A stretch of 64,000 nucleotides of DNA from Chrysoporthe austroafricana (taxonomy: Eukaryota; Ascomycota; Sordariomycetes; Diaporthales; Cryphonectriaceae), in assembly GCA_001051155.2 (NCBI GenBank), contig JYIP02000007.1, positions 250,342-314,341 of the forward strand. The letters are read 5' to 3'. The notes beneath the pieces are model-generated. The model was not told where the DNA came from, made no database searches, and saw nothing but the letters and a program-made list of their open reading frames with translations. The number at the start of each line of letters is the position of its first letter. Positions within the stretch are counted from its first letter, which is position 1. Positions 1 to 12,201 of the stretch are shown in pieces. Position numbers and translations under genes: made by a program.

Positions 1-780
1 GGCTGCTGGAGTTGCCTCACCTCATGTGTCACATTGCTACATTATTTACGCCATTTGTTCATTTCACTTCCCAATACTTGGCTCCGCAATTAGCTGTTGC
101 TCTATTTGGCTTCGAATCGGTCGCGATAGACATGTATCCGCATCATGCAGTATTCCCTACTGTGCTCAGACACGTATTTAGCAGACATTGAGCAGCGATC
201 AATAGTAATCACGGATAAGTCGTATTACTAGTGATACTGCCTATCTCTTGCCCTCTCCCCTTCCCTCCTTCACCCACAGGCCATTCCGAGATGCTTACAA
301 CATGTATGTGATAGCTAGGCCGCAGGGAAAGAAAAGGGGCGGGGAGGTGTTGAGAGGCAACCTGGCCAAGGCAGATCAAATAATCCCTGCAAAGCCCTGT
401 AGGCCGCTGTTGCGTGTTTGCGGGGACTATCAGCCTTGCGAGGAAGCATGGCCGAGCTCGAGCGCGCTGCCGTATATCCTCGCGGCGTTGGCAGCTTCAA
501 ATGGCCAGCGGTCTCGACCAATCTGAGATCTGTGGGAAAGGGTCGTCAGCCATGGACGTGAACCTAACCCATAGAGGCCAAACCTAGTCGTGGCGCATCG
601 CAAACGCCTAGCGCTCTCTATGTGCTGAAACACGACTTACTGCAGTACTGCTACAATTAATAAGTCGAATATGGTCGATGTCAACTGCTTCCCGCGAGGG
701 AAGTTCGGAGAAATCTTGGGTGCCGACTACATCTCAATCTGCGGTGATGAGAGGGCGTTGAGCGGCAGCGCCGCCGGATC
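1..780. other. Intergenic, no gene seen
   Basis: Short open frames here show no family similarity and no consistent coding pattern. I see no RNA gene or mobile element. The stretch lies beyond the 3' end of the CENP-O-like gene, which is on the minus strand. Confidence 0.5.
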
Positions 781-1705
781 TCACACGGCGGCAAGCTTTA
801 TCGCAACATCCTCGAGACGCAGGCCGCCGCTGAGCAACTCCCGCGTCAGCTCGCGATCCCGGCCCCTCTCTCCAAACACCACCAGCTTGACGACCTCGCC
901 ACCGTCCCCTATGACCAGGCGTCCGGACCGGCCGTCCTTCCAGTCGATCCGAACCTGCTTGGCCTCGGTGTCGGCGGCGCTGATCGCCAGTATGGAGCTC
1001 CTCGCCACGAGCTCCTTGGCGTCCTTCCTCTTGCCGTCAAGCCCGACCGCCTTGCGCAGGTCGGCAACGACGGCGACGCGGTTGTGGTAGCGCACGATCT
1101 CGCGGCGCAGAGCGCGGACGAAACGCGAGAGGTCCTGCTGCGTCTCCGTCTCCACATCTCTACCGTCCCTGTGGCTGGTTGTGGGGGACCTCGGCGCAGG
1201 CAGGTACCGCGCGGCTAGACCGCTGAGGGGGATGCATGGTGGGACCGTATGGCGGTGCACGCGCAAAAGGCGCGCCCTTGGCTCTGGCCCGGTGTACGGA
1301 CGGTTCAGAAGCACGTAGTACGGCCGCAGGAACCTGGCACGCGTCATCACCTCGATGCGGATGCCCAAGACGATGCCATGGTCCACGGCGTTCGGGTCCG
1401 GGTCGCGCACGCGGAACGTGGTAATGCCGGCGCAGGTGCGGTAGAGACATTGCTGCTCGTAGGCCTGCTGCTTGTCCAGACGTTCTCGAAGGGCATTTCC
1501 AGCGCTGCCGGATAGGATGATCTGCCGTGTCGACTCTGTGCCCAGCAGGGCATCTGCCTGTAGCCTGACCTGACCCTTGAGCGTCTCGACTGTACAGTGA
1601 AGTCAGCAATTACTCTCCTGTTTGCAGCGACAAAGATGAATCTGAGTTACCTCGCGTCTTGAGAGTGGCGATCTCGTCGTCTATGTCTACTGAAACCGAT
1701 GCCAT
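781..1705 (-). CDS. mcm21: CENP-O / Mcm21-like inner kinetochore subunit
   Basis: Predicted subunit of the COMA complex (with Ctf19/CENP-P, Okp1 and Ame1) that links centromeric chromatin to the outer kinetochore. Two exons, 1705-1651 and 1589-781, with a 61-bp GT...AG intron; the spliced length is 864 nt (287 residues) and ends in TGA. The N-terminus (MASVSVDIDDEIATLKTR, then VETLKGQVRLQ) looks like the short coiled coil usual in the family. The second half carries the CENP-O hallmarks, a HTVPPCIPLSGLAARYLP segment followed by a helix with FVRALRREIVRYHNRV. An in-frame ATG at 1840 would add 45 Arg-rich residues; I prefer 1705 because family members start close to the coiled coil. It is divergent from the SLC33-type gene. 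The family call is from motif recognition only. Confidence 0.8.
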
Positions 1706-2547
1706 GCTTGTCGTTGTGTTTGTTGAGCGCGGCGAGACGCGTCTCAGATCCCGGGCGGGCGCGTCATATGTAGGGATGAGGCTCTCCAGAATGCGCCAGC
1801 ACCCTGGCACGTGCCTGGCAGGGCATCCAGATCGAGCCATGCCCTTTTTGACGGCACCCAGGGTTAGGGCTAGCCCCCTGCCCTAAGCTATTCCTCATCG
1901 AGCACGGCCTATACTCTGTCCTGTCCTCGCATTCCAGTGCAAGAATGAGCGCACGTTATATTTCCTCCCGCGTAGTATGATATACCTGTCCGATGCGACA
2001 GGCCAGCTTCGTCTCCCGATGCCCATCTCTGCGGCTGACGATGCCCTCACCACCTTGACTTTTAATGAACTACCCCCCATGGCCGCCTACAGAGTCATGG
2101 GCTAGCTAGGCAGCGTTTTAGCTCGTGAGACGCTGGGAGGACACGGTAAGCCGCAACGGCGCCTGGGGCCGGGCGCCACCGGCGCTGCTCCTGCAGGACC
2201 CTCCAAATTTACTGGCCGTGTTGTCGCCGGCTTCCACCTCTTGCCCAGCTCCCACCGTCGCCGCTGCACAAGGTCGAGGCCAGCAACACTCTTTCCAGCC
2301 GAGTTTGTCCTGTCACTCATTGGCCCAAGAGACTCTGGCCGAGGTCGCCTTCTCTGTTTCTTCTCACTGCCTGCTCTGTCCCAGGTGTCTCTTCTCTTCT
2401 CTTCTCTTCTCTCCTCCTCCCAGCTCGACTCAACTCGACTCGGCTCGGCCCCTCGCGTCTCAAATCTCCTACGCCGCTCCTCGAGCCTCAAGCCCTCTCC
2501 GGCTCGCCCCAGCTCGTCACACCCCCGAAGCCGCCTCCGCACTACCT
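1706..2547. promoter_or_regulatory. Shared upstream region of CENP-O-like and SLC33-like genes
   Basis: 842 bp between two divergent starts. It includes a pyrimidine-rich stretch (TCTTCTCTTCTCT-type, about 2385-2420), which is common in fungal leaders just upstream of the start. Open frames across 2125-2547 join the SLC33 frame but read as low-complexity leader. No defined operator is seen. Confidence 0.45.
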
Positions 2548-4348
2548 ATGCCGGTCCGAACACGGCGTTCCAAAGGCCCTAGACCAGACGGGTCGCCGCT
2601 CTCCGTGGATACCTCCGGAGACGAGGTGACCAAGCGGAAGGTCAACGGAACGGCCAACGGCAAGATGAACAATACGGAGCTGCGCCGCAAGGGCTCCTCG
2701 AGGCTGAGAGACTCGGGCTCCGTCACCGAGGACCTCATGTCCCGCGAGTCCTTCTCCCTTGACGACCCCGTCCCCAAGACGCCCACGCTGAACAACCACG
2801 GCTTCTGGGACCTGCCCCGTCATGACCAGAGGAATTTTGGCTTGCTGGTCCTACTGTACTTCCTGCAGGGTGTGCCGCTCGGCCTGGCGACGGGCTCTGT
2901 GCCCTTCCTGCTGAAGAATCACATGTCGTACGGTGAGATCGGCGTCTTCAGCCTGGCCTCGTACCCCTACTCCCTCAAGCTGCTGTGGAGCCCTGTCGTC
3001 GACGCGATCTGGACCCCCAGGGTCGGGCGCAGGAAGAGCTGGATCCTGCCCATCCAGCTGCTGTCTGGCATCGGCATGCTGTGGCTGGGCTCCATGGTCG
3101 AGGACATGATGGCCACCGTGGGCAAGGAGGGCGGCCCGAGCGTCTGGAACTTCACCGGTTGGTGGTTCTTCCTCGTGCTCATGTGTGCGACCCAGGATAT
3201 TGCCGTCGACGGTTGGGCGCTCACCCTGCTGACGCCGGGCAACGTCTCCTACGCATCTACCGCACAGACTGTCGGCTTGACCGCCGGACAGTTCCTCTCG
3301 TATACCGTCTTCCTCGCCTTCAACTCCAAGGACTTTGCCAACCGCTACTTCCGGGCCGAGCCTCTCGACGTCGGACTGATCAGCCTCGGAGGGTATCTGA
3401 ACATGGCAGGGTGGCTTTACATCATCGTCACCCTCGGGCTCGCCACCATGAAGAGGGAAGAGAAGACAAAGAACGAGGACGGCATCTGGGACGTCTATAA
3501 GATTATGTGGGGCGTCCTCAAGCTCAAGAGCGTCCAGACCATCATGATTGTCCACCTCATCGCAAAGATTGGTTTCCAGGCCAACGACGGCGTCACAAAC
3601 CTCAAGCTGCTGGACAAGGGCTTCGGCACCGACAACATGGCTCTGACCGTCCTGGTTGACTTCCCCTTCGAGATCGGGCTGGGTTACTATGCCGGCGTGT
3701 GGTCGCAGAAGTACACTCCCATGCGGCTTTGGTGCTGGGGTTTCATCGGTCGCCTGGTTGCCGCTGTCTTCGCTCAGTTCGTGGTTGTGATCTTCCCTGC
3801 CCAGGGCGTCACTTTCTGGTATTTGTTGGTGGTCATTGCAGAGCATGTTTTTTCTACGTTCATGAACACCATCATGTTCGTCGCCGTCTCGGCCTTCCAC
3901 GCTAGGATATCTGATCCCGTCATTGGCGGTACCTACATGACCTTGCTTGCCACGTAAGCCCCCGACCTCTCTCTCCTGTTACCAATATGGCACAGCTGCT
4001 GACTGTATGCACAGCGTCTCCAACCTGGGCGGCACGTTCCCGCGCTTCTTCGTCCTCCGTCTTGTCGACTCTTTCACCAGCGCAACCTGCCATCCCGGCG
4101 ACCCCAAGCTGCAGGCTGAGCTGAAGGGGCCACTGGTCACCGAGCCGTTCTCATGCGCCGTCCAAGCGGACAAGGAGAGGTGCATCGACGGGGGCGGCGC
4201 GTGTGAGATGATTCGCGACGGCTACTACATCGTCAACATCCTCTGCGTCGTCATAGGCGTTCTCACTTTCCTGTTGTACATCCGACCAAGAGTCCTGCAC
4301 CTGCAGAGCCTGCCATTGAGGGCGTGGAGACTCGCAGCAGGGAGGTAA
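2548..4348 (+). CDS. Acetyl-CoA transporter, SLC33A1/AT-1 family (MFS-like)
   Basis: Predicted multi-pass membrane carrier that moves acetyl-CoA into the ER/Golgi lumen for lumenal acetylation. Two exons, 2548-3953 and 4015-4348, split by a 61-bp GTAAGC...CACAG intron; the spliced product is 579 residues. After a hydrophilic N-terminus of about 90 residues come the SLC33 hallmarks: a first membrane segment with LLYFLQGVPLGLATGSVPFL, the SLKLLWSPVVDAIW motif, ATQDIAVDGWALTLL, and TVSNLGGTFPRFFVLRLVD across the splice junction. The frame is open further upstream to 2125, but the ATG at 2548 follows a pyrimidine-rich leader and gives a family-like N-terminus. The C-terminal end is short after the last membrane segment. 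High confidence in family; direction and substrate come from family knowledge. Confidence 0.9.
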
Positions 4349-5074
4349 TGGCGTCAGATAAGGGCGCATGAAGAGACCGGATGGCTTAGATGATTACATA
4401 TATATTAGACAATAAATGCACATATCTTTCTCCTTTTTTTCGCTCATTGTATGCCCTTTCCTACGTCGCGGCAGCACGGCTCGCTTGTCTAGGTATTCGA
4501 GGCCCAACATCATAGACCCGTCCATACCGGTATCGACGACCCCTGCCGGCAGCGATAGCGAGATGGAGCCGAATCCTTCCTGCTGTGCCTCAATTCCCGG
4601 GCCGTCTCCTAGGAACAGACCACACAGTCAGTTCCGAAGTTTTGACGATCCCGAAAGGCGACTGTGCCGTCGGCTTCGTCAAAAGACATTGGAAGCGAGG
4701 CCGATGCGGAACGCTCTTGAGCTGTGTTCACATAAGAGAGGCCGCGGCTGCCTTGCCGAGGAGACCCGCAGCAAACGCCGCACGGGAAAGCAGCGACAAG
4801 AGCTCATCACCTCATCACCACAGCACCTCGTGTACTGGCTGGTGGTCTCAGCACTTCGCGATCGAGACGTCTACCCTCGGTCGTCCGCCCTCGGTGTTCG
4901 AGGGCCTTCTCTGTTGAGACAATCAGGGAAGGGGTAGTGCAGCTCTGTGATGAATTTATTATGCCCACGCCGCCGCAAGTGCGCTACGTTGCCGACGGCT
5001 GGGGGACGGGCCCGCCGTTTTTGATGTTCGCTTTTGGAATGGCCTGATCCCAAAGACCCAGCATGTTGGGTCGT
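4349..5074. other. Convergent intergenic region
   Basis: 726 bp between the 3' ends of the SLC33-like and rhodopsin-fold genes. AT-rich 3'-UTR-like sequence follows the first stop (about 4390-4440). Open frames here (4416-4937) show no family resemblance. Confidence 0.45.
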
Positions 5075-6480
5075 CTAGACAATTTCTTTCCCGTGCTGCT
5101 CCTGGCCGTGGCTCTGCGCGCGTATCCTGCCGTCCTCGAGCTCGATGCTCGCCCCCGAGCTGGAGTACGCGGTGGTCGTCTTGTGCACGTGCGTGGTGAC
5201 GGTGTACTTAGTCTGTACGCCGCCCACGGCCGTCTCGTGGGCGTAGACATCCCTCGACTCGTCGTCCAGCCTCTCGAACGGGCTCTTGGTCATGATGCGG
5301 CTGTTCATCTGCTGCGAGCCCCCGATGGTGACCAGCTCCGTCGGCCCGCGGCCGGTCGTCCTGCTCCTAGACTTCTCCGAGCTGCCGAACTTGCTCGAGA
5401 CCTTCTTGGCCAGGGGTCGCAGCGTCGGCAAGTTGGCGCAGATCACGCCGCAGGCGGACTCGACGACGCACCACGTGCAGGGGGTTGCAAGTGTAACTGT
5501 GCCCATGTCAGCAACGTTACGGGATGCCAGCCTGTGGATTCCGGGGCGAGGGAGAGAGGTTTATACATGTGGTGTCCTCCTCGTTGAAGGCCATTAGGGT
5601 GGAGAAACGGTATATACTGGCAACGAGCACACTAATCATAACGATGTTAGCTGAGATCCGTCCGCGAGCCGGAGGAGACTGCCCAGACCCTCTCTCTACT
5701 CACAAGCTACCAAGGCCGAACGTGCAGAGCAGCGAGATCTTCTGCGCCATCGTGGCGTGCAAGTGCCAGACCTGCTTGACGGGCATGGCGAGAATCGCGA
5801 CGTCGGTGAGGATGTTCGGCACGCCGTTCCCGATGAAGGACGCCCGCAGGTTGATGCACGTGCCCGTGGTGAGCCAAGGGATCCACGCCTTCTTGATCGG
5901 GTCGCACTGGAAGATGCAGACCAGAATGATGGAGATGCACCACGCGACGACGATGGCGCCGATCGTGTAGGCGCCAATCTTGAAGTCGCGGCTCGGGAAG
6001 ATGCGCAGGTACATCGACAGGATAGACAACTTGATCAGGGTCACCGCGCTGACGTAGACGCACTCGAAGGCATAGAGGCGCTTCAATACCTCCTCGAGCT
6101 GGTCGAGCGAGAGCGTGCTGGCATGCCTGCCCATGCCATAATGGACCACTTAGGACGGAGAGCGGCCGGTCAGCAATCGGGTTCCTCGAGGGTGTTGCTT
6201 GGGCGAGACGATATGTGCATGAACTCACTGCCAAAGTTAAGTCCGCCAATGACAAACACGCCAATCTAGGTGGCAGACAGGTTAGTTATCTCGTGCCACG
6301 GTGTGTATAGACGGCCTAGACCAGCGTGCTCACCAAACCGGCAACAACCAAGGCGTCGTCCAGTCCATACTTCGCGACGACTTGGTATCGAGCCCAGAAC
6401 CTCAGAACCGTAAAGATGAATGCCAAGACAAGCAGCACTGCCGTCGTACTGATCTGTTGGGGTCCGGTATCCTCGGCCAT
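5075..6480 (-). CDS. Fungal rhodopsin-fold integral membrane protein (Pth11-like superfamily)
   Basis: Seven-helix membrane protein of the large ascomycete family that includes Pth11-like receptors and the SC1 cluster protein 4 type; individual ligands are unknown. Five exons: 6480-6334, 6265-6229, 6148-5704, 5631-5567, 5496-5075; all introns are GT...AG, 68-80 bp, and phases close to 371 residues. Family marks: AKYGLDDALVVAGL with the conserved DD in the second segment, NFGMVHYGMGRHA, SVYVSAVTLIKLS-like third segment, CIFQCDPIKKAW, INLRASFIGNGVPNILTDV, and the exon-4/5 region SIYRFSTLMAFNEED then TPCTWCVVESACG and LPTLRPL. The C-tail is hydrophilic and Ser/Thr-rich. The ATG at 6480 is the first in frame; upstream only a TTG is available. 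The small second exon (37 nt) was placed from family similarity. Confidence 0.85.
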
Positions 6481-8780
6481 GATGCCAACCTTCTTCCTAC
6501 TGGATCGTGCTCGGTCAGACAAACCTTCAAAGATGAAGAGGCTGTCGACACCGCCTTGAGCGCTTGACGTCCTTGTGAGAGTGTTCTGCAGACTGTTCGG
6601 ATACTGTCACGTCTGCGGGTTGCATAATGGATCGCCTGGGAACTCCCGACGAGTTGCTCGCGGAAGACTGTGACATATAGAGCGGTCTTGATAGGAACCC
6701 TCCCAAGTTTCACGCGACGATCTTTTCCTCACTCTCTCTACGACAATTACAACTCCCTAGTATCTGATCTCCTGCGAGCTCAGGGGCTAGCGGGCCATCG
6801 ATCAGCAAATTTTAGCCTAGTACCAAATTCTCATGGGTATTTTCATCCACAATTGCATGCCATGACTCGGCAGCCAAGTTTCCCCTTTCAAGTCTAGATG
6901 TCTCGGCCGGCGACAGGGACAGTTAGTGTCTGGAAGACACCGTACCTTTCTGCACGCGGAGCTCGGGATATGGAGCCCCCAATGGGCCGGGCCCCTTTTA
7001 CCACTCATGCCATGCAGACCTAGGGCAGCAGAGCTGTCAATTTTATTACAGCGGGAATGTTAATGCTATGGGACTGCGTAGCCTCTGCTTCACAACCCCT
7101 AAGCTAATGAACATCAACCCGCACAGCACCAATATCCACGGATTGCTATCCACGGACCAGGTAAAGCTGCAGCTCGGGGGCACAGCAGGGTTGAGCCACG
7201 TGCCAGCTGCCCAGACCCGCGAACACGCGTCGCTTCTGGAACCGTAGCTGTGGACGTGGAGTCCTCGGTCATAATGCAATGTGGGTGAGGTGTGCCCCTG
7301 TCCCGCGGTTGAAGGCAAGCAGAGGTGCTACTCAGTACCTACATGATATAACGGTCATGGGACTCGGAGCCGGAGGAATCTCTGCGCAGCCCGTGGTTAT
7401 CTGCATGGCAGCTACCAAATGCATGTATGCCCGAGCAAACATTTGCACGGCGGCGACCATGTGAATGCTATGTCTAGTGAGTATCTGCGGTCCAACGCAT
7501 CACTCATCAAGAATTGCCTCGTAGCGAAGGGAATAACGTGTCTCTCAGACCATTTCCACTACGATGATCGTAAAAGGGGTCCACCAGAACCACAACAGCC
7601 CGCGAGCTGCTAAGAGAGACCCTTAAGTAGATGGAGAATCTTTCGGTGAGCTAGAGGCCCATCTCATATTAGGACCACCTGTGACCCCCACCGATGATAC
7701 ATGTCTGCTGCATGTACCGAATGCGACGAGGTCTTAGAGCTGGGCATCCGTGATAAGGATAGCATTTGTCTCGTTTAGGTCAGATCCTGTAAAGATTGTG
7801 GACATGCTCTGCAGGCCTCTGGCAGTCGCCGTTGCATCAAGCCTCTATCCACCCCACATTTTGGGTTTTGGTACCCTGCGCTACCCAGCAGGTAACGGTC
7901 TGGGAAGGGTGGAGCGAAGGATGGAGGAGCATTAGAGACGGGATCTAAGGTACGGCTGCAAATGCCTCTCTTGGAGCTATGTGGGGGTATTGGTACCATG
8001 GCCTGGTTTCGGTTACATCCAGCATCTCATGTACAGGTGGCGCCTCGAACCAGGCACGCACATAGTAGTACATACTATGTGCTGGGGTAGTATTCGACTC
8101 CTGATGATCATCCTCTTTACGTAGCACCAGTATCCAGGCAGGGACCATGACACCGCTGGACGAGTCCTGGGGCATCCGACCTCGTCTCATAGCAAGTCTC
8201 CCAAGGCCTGAGAGCTGCCTCTGCCCAAGATCTGTAGCTATCAAAGAATGGGTCTAGACCCAATGGCAGCGGTGTGGGACTGACTCGGTCCCATGCTCGG
8301 CTGCACACAACCCCCGTAACTATGAGCTGATGTGGCCTCGAGTTCGACCTCGCAACTGCATCTCCGTAGGAAGCCTCTCTGCGTGTCTATAGAGAACACT
8401 GCAGTGCAAGGCGTGCATGTTGCTGGTTTATGCAAACGCTTCCGCAGTCGGTGAACAAGCCGGGTGTTTCATCCGGGCGGCGAGGCAACGGCATACAGAG
8501 GCGTTGCCTCACAGACTTCTTCTAGAGCTCCCCGTAACTTCCACACTAGGGCGCCAGCTGGATGCTCTAGATCCAACGGATATGGCCCTAGAGGTTCCAA
8601 ATGTCGGATAGCTCTCTTTGTGGAGCTCACGTCTCGTCCATCATGAGCCCTCATCCCCATCTCTGTAATACTTAGTATGTCTTCAAGATCCCCCCAATAT
8701 TTAATTTCCTGGTGAACGTATTGTCTGCCCATCTCGCCTTCCCTTACTCGCTCAGCCTTGCACATCACATTCGAACTCAT
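6481..8780. other. 2.3-kb intergenic region without a recognised gene
   Basis: Both strands hold only short unrelated open frames. The only structure I found is the inverted repeat at 8058-8082. The last 100 bp should contain the promoter and leader of the hydrolase that starts at 8781. Confidence 0.45.
8058..8082. repeat. 10-bp inverted repeat with 5-bp spacer
   Basis: GCACATAGTA and TACTATGTGC are exact reverse complements separated by GTACA. It could be a hairpin or a dimeric protein site. It lies about 700 bp upstream of the hydrolase. Confidence 0.6.
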
Positions 8781-9622
8781 ATGTCGACCATGTCCTCCTC
8801 AACGACACGTCCCGTCTTCGTCCTGGCGCCTGGTGCCTGGCACACGCCCGACTGCTTCCAGCTCATTCAGGATAAGCTCCACGGGCAGGGTTACGAGACC
8901 CGCGCTGTGGCATATCCGTCCGTCGGTGCCGAGCCCCCTAACAAGGGGCTCTTCGATGATGCGGCTGCCGTGCGCGCCGAGATCCAGGCTCTGGCGGACC
9001 TGGGGCGACAGGTCATTGTAGTGGTGCACTCGTATGGAGGACTGGTCGGCGCTGAGGCCGTCAAGGGTCTTGGGTATAAGCAGCGGAAGGTAGAGGGCAA
9101 GGACGGTGGAGTAACGCTGCTTGTGTATTTGTCTGCTTTTGTCACGCCCAAGGGCATGAGCATCATCAAGATGCTGGGTGGTAACCCGTTGCCGTGGATG
9201 GACTTCCAGGTGAGGGAGACTTGCATGAGACCGGAGACAATCTTCGGTGAGTTGAATTGTTGATCGACTGACTGGTTCATTAGGGCGAGCGTGTCATCGC
9301 CAGGACCCCTGAAGACATCTTTTACCACGACGTGCCCGCCGAGTTGCAGAAGGACGCCATCGCCAAGCTCAAGCACCAGTCCGCAGCTGTGTTTACGGAC
9401 GAGGTCACCTATCAGCCCTGGGAGGACATGGAGTGCATGTACATGTTCTGCGATGACGACCGGGCCCTGCTGCCCGTCATCCAGAAGCAGCTCGCCCCGA
9501 TGCTCGGCGCCGACGCTATCACATACACTTGCAAGGGATCTCACTCCCCATTCCTGTCCGAGCCGGATAACGTTGTCGAGGGTCTTCTGCACGGTGCCAC
9601 CGAGGTCCAGAAGAGAATCTGA
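8781..9622 (+). CDS. Alpha/beta hydrolase (AB_hydrolase_6-like esterase)
   Basis: Small cytosolic-type alpha/beta hydrolase of the group that includes plant salicylate esterase-like and bacterial hydrolases; substrate unknown. Two exons, 8781-9209 and 9284-9622, with a 74-bp GTGAGG...TTAG intron in phase 0; 255 residues. The N-terminus has the first strand PVFVLAPGAWHTPDCF (oxyanion region). The nucleophile is Ser84 in VVHSYGG, with Val/His before the Ser as in this subfamily. The acidic residue is probably in MFCDDDRALLP, and the catalytic His is in GSHSPFLSEP near the C-terminus. The whole catalytic set is therefore present. A second in-frame ATG lies at 8790. No signal peptide or membrane segment is evident. 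It stands alone between two long intergenic stretches. Confidence 0.88.
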
Positions 9623-12201
9623 GCATGTGTTTTTAAGTCTCGGGACCGCGTATTCATGCGATAGGATGAAACTCGAGACCTTTAGTAGGTGGTGGTTTGT
9701 ACCAGACGGCGAGTTGTTAACTGAGCGCAGAGGAAGACAATATGAATTAGACGTGCCACCTAAAGATGTTCAGATCCAAACCTTGAGGCGATATTTGTGG
9801 CAAACAGATTTGTGCATGCGATGAATCTCTTCAGAACTTGCACGTGTTCTCAAGCGCTAGTCCGTGCCTTAGTTTGTGGTCAGGGTTAATCCGTCCCTTC
9901 GTAATATTACCTCAGACGCAGCTACCAGCCGACTAACCACCGTCTCCAAAGTGCGAACTTCACACCGTCAGCATACCTGACACTTCCTCAACGTCCGCTC
10001 TGAAAGCAAGGTCTCGGGGCTCCAGATGTTCCATAACAGTGTAGTTGGCTGTTATCAGGGTGCTTTGTTGACCAGAGCACACCCTCGAGCCAACACTACC
10101 TAGGTAATTAGAAGGCCCAGCCACATCGAGAGTGCTTCCTCTCGTCAAGCAAGCGTCTCAGCGAAAGGTCTCTACTCGCCTTCTCGTCGCATGGATCTGG
10201 CAATCGATGGATTTCCCACGTTGAGCAGTGGACAGTTGTGACCTTGAGAACGCATACAGGCAAAACTCTATCGGCTTCGCAGCCAGATGGGGCTGTCACA
10301 TTTCTAATATCTCACATGTCGACAGTCTCGTGGGGTGCAGGCCGTATAATGAAGCATCTGGAATCTTCGTTGGACAAGTCCCTAGGCTAAGGTTCTTTCT
10401 GCTATAAATCCTCTAGCACATGTGCTAGGATAATAGCACTCAAGAACTCGTGGTATGAGAAGCTTGCTCACAAATAATATGGCATAGCGCAGATTCCGAG
10501 GGACTAATGGATGGAGTCAGATGGCTTGAGACGTTGGGTATTGCCTGCAATTCAAGTCTTCGTCTCTTGATGACGTCTAGATATGAGAAGCACGTTCAAA
10601 GGCTCATCCCAGAATTGAACTGTGAAAATTCCATTGTCGAGTAGCAGCCCGAGAGCATGGCCTTTGGTCCACGTATGCTTGCAATTGACAGTGGGGACGG
10701 TATGCATATTCCCAGTTTCACATTGTCGAAATTACCGCTTGTCCCACCCGAAAAACCATCTTTGTGCGTGCTCCACCACGGTAGCCTTCAATATTCTTCT
10801 CGGAACTCACGCAATTCTTGCGAGTCCTCACCGGACTCAAGTAAACATCATGACCGAGAGTATCGGGTAGATCCGGGCATATCTTAGTGTCGCCTTACAA
10901 CTGTGCTGCTTCTTGAATCGGCGGATCTCATTTTCCGATGCTTTCCTGCGCACCACAATAATTATAGGCGTTCAATCAACTGCATGTTACCCTAGCGACG
11001 TCATTGAATATCCATTTCGATCTCAGATACTTGTTCTGGAAAGCGAAGGCTGAATGAGAGGCTGTCTTTTGCAATTTGACATGGTGACCTAGGTGTCCAT
11101 GTGACTTATTGTTATGATCAGAGCTAGCAGATTTCTTCCCTAAACCAATGAAAGAAACCCGCATGTCAGCGATAATTAGCCAGAAGCGGCTCACCGCCCC
11201 TTAGCCATCGTCACCTCACTCTAGCAATGCCCCACGTTCGGAGATGGACGAGAGTTGTAATATGCTGAAAGCGTCACCATACATCTTATCCAGTAACAAG
11301 GGTTCCGATCAATGGAACTACATGACGAGTGGAGTATGTCCTGCACAAACTTCTTTATCGAGATGACTTCAAAAATTTGCTTCTTGAAGATATTCACGTC
11401 TCTTAAGATAAACTTCTTCGACAGAGAGGTTGTTGAACAAGGTAATCTTCGATGATGTGACATGGGACAAAATCCGAAGTGTAACCGAGAAAAATGGGTA
11501 ATTAACATAGAATTAACAGGGTCCCCACGTGGTCAAACCACGCAAGTGTTGCTCTGTGGCTGGTGCGTTGTAATTCTCTTTGCCGAGCCTTTTTGAGGTG
11601 CCTGCAGGTGGCCCTTGCGATAAAGACCATCATGCCTTCTACTGAAAAGTCGGGCAAGGTGGGTGTAGATGTTTTGCCGCACACATCTGGATTGGTGGTG
11701 CTGAAAAAAAAGTCGGCCTGGATTGGCATTTGAAAGGCGTGGAATTTAATGTTGTTGGTGATGAAAGCTTCGCCTTGAAGGACGTAGTTTGAAGAATTTA
11801 CTTACTCCTGTCATATATGTCTATGTCAATCTGTAGCCTCAACTTTATCCTAGACGATACATGGAGACCAAGGCATGAGGTAATCGATTCCAAAGACCTC
11901 TCTACCCTTATGAGATACATAAACAAAATCATGAGTTTGGAGACTGGCGACATCCAAAGACCATGGGCAGGATACATCGGGAGCGAGAGGCAATGCAAAC
12001 CTTACAAACGGACTCCAACAATATCTACAGGCTTTCAAGTCAAAGACATCCCAATATTGAATTTCATGAGTCTCGTTGAAAATAAGGTGGCTAGTGATCT
12101 CGTGTTACAATTAGGTTCGTACTAGTGGTACCTCTTGTCTGGCCTGGAGTTGTGATTTTTTTCATGCTCAGCATCTAGTGCTTATTGAGTTCTGCGGCGG
12201 T
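9623..12201. other. 2.6-kb AT-richer intergenic region without a recognised gene
   Basis: Open frames are short, AT-rich and unrelated to families I know. Base composition drops toward AT compared with the flanking genes. No transposon protein remnant or terminal repeat was recognised. A perfect 16-bp palindrome lies at 10413-10428. Confidence 0.45.
10413..10428. repeat. Perfect 16-bp palindrome
   Basis: CTAGCACATGTGCTAG reads the same on both strands. A TATAAAT sequence lies just upstream (10403-10409), but no gene start follows closely. Confidence 0.6.

Noticed and set aside
112..135. TTCGAATC resembling a tRNA B box
   Set aside because: No matching A box, cloverleaf or acceptor stem around it.
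2851..3900. 349-codon minus-strand open frame
   Set aside because: It is the antisense shadow of the SLC33-like exon; composition (His/Asp/Glu-rich) is typical of such shadows.
10976..11194. Minus-strand frame with MRVSFIGLG, like the start of an NAD-binding dehydrogenase
   Set aside because: Similarity covers nine residues only; the glycine-rich loop is not completed and nothing else matches.
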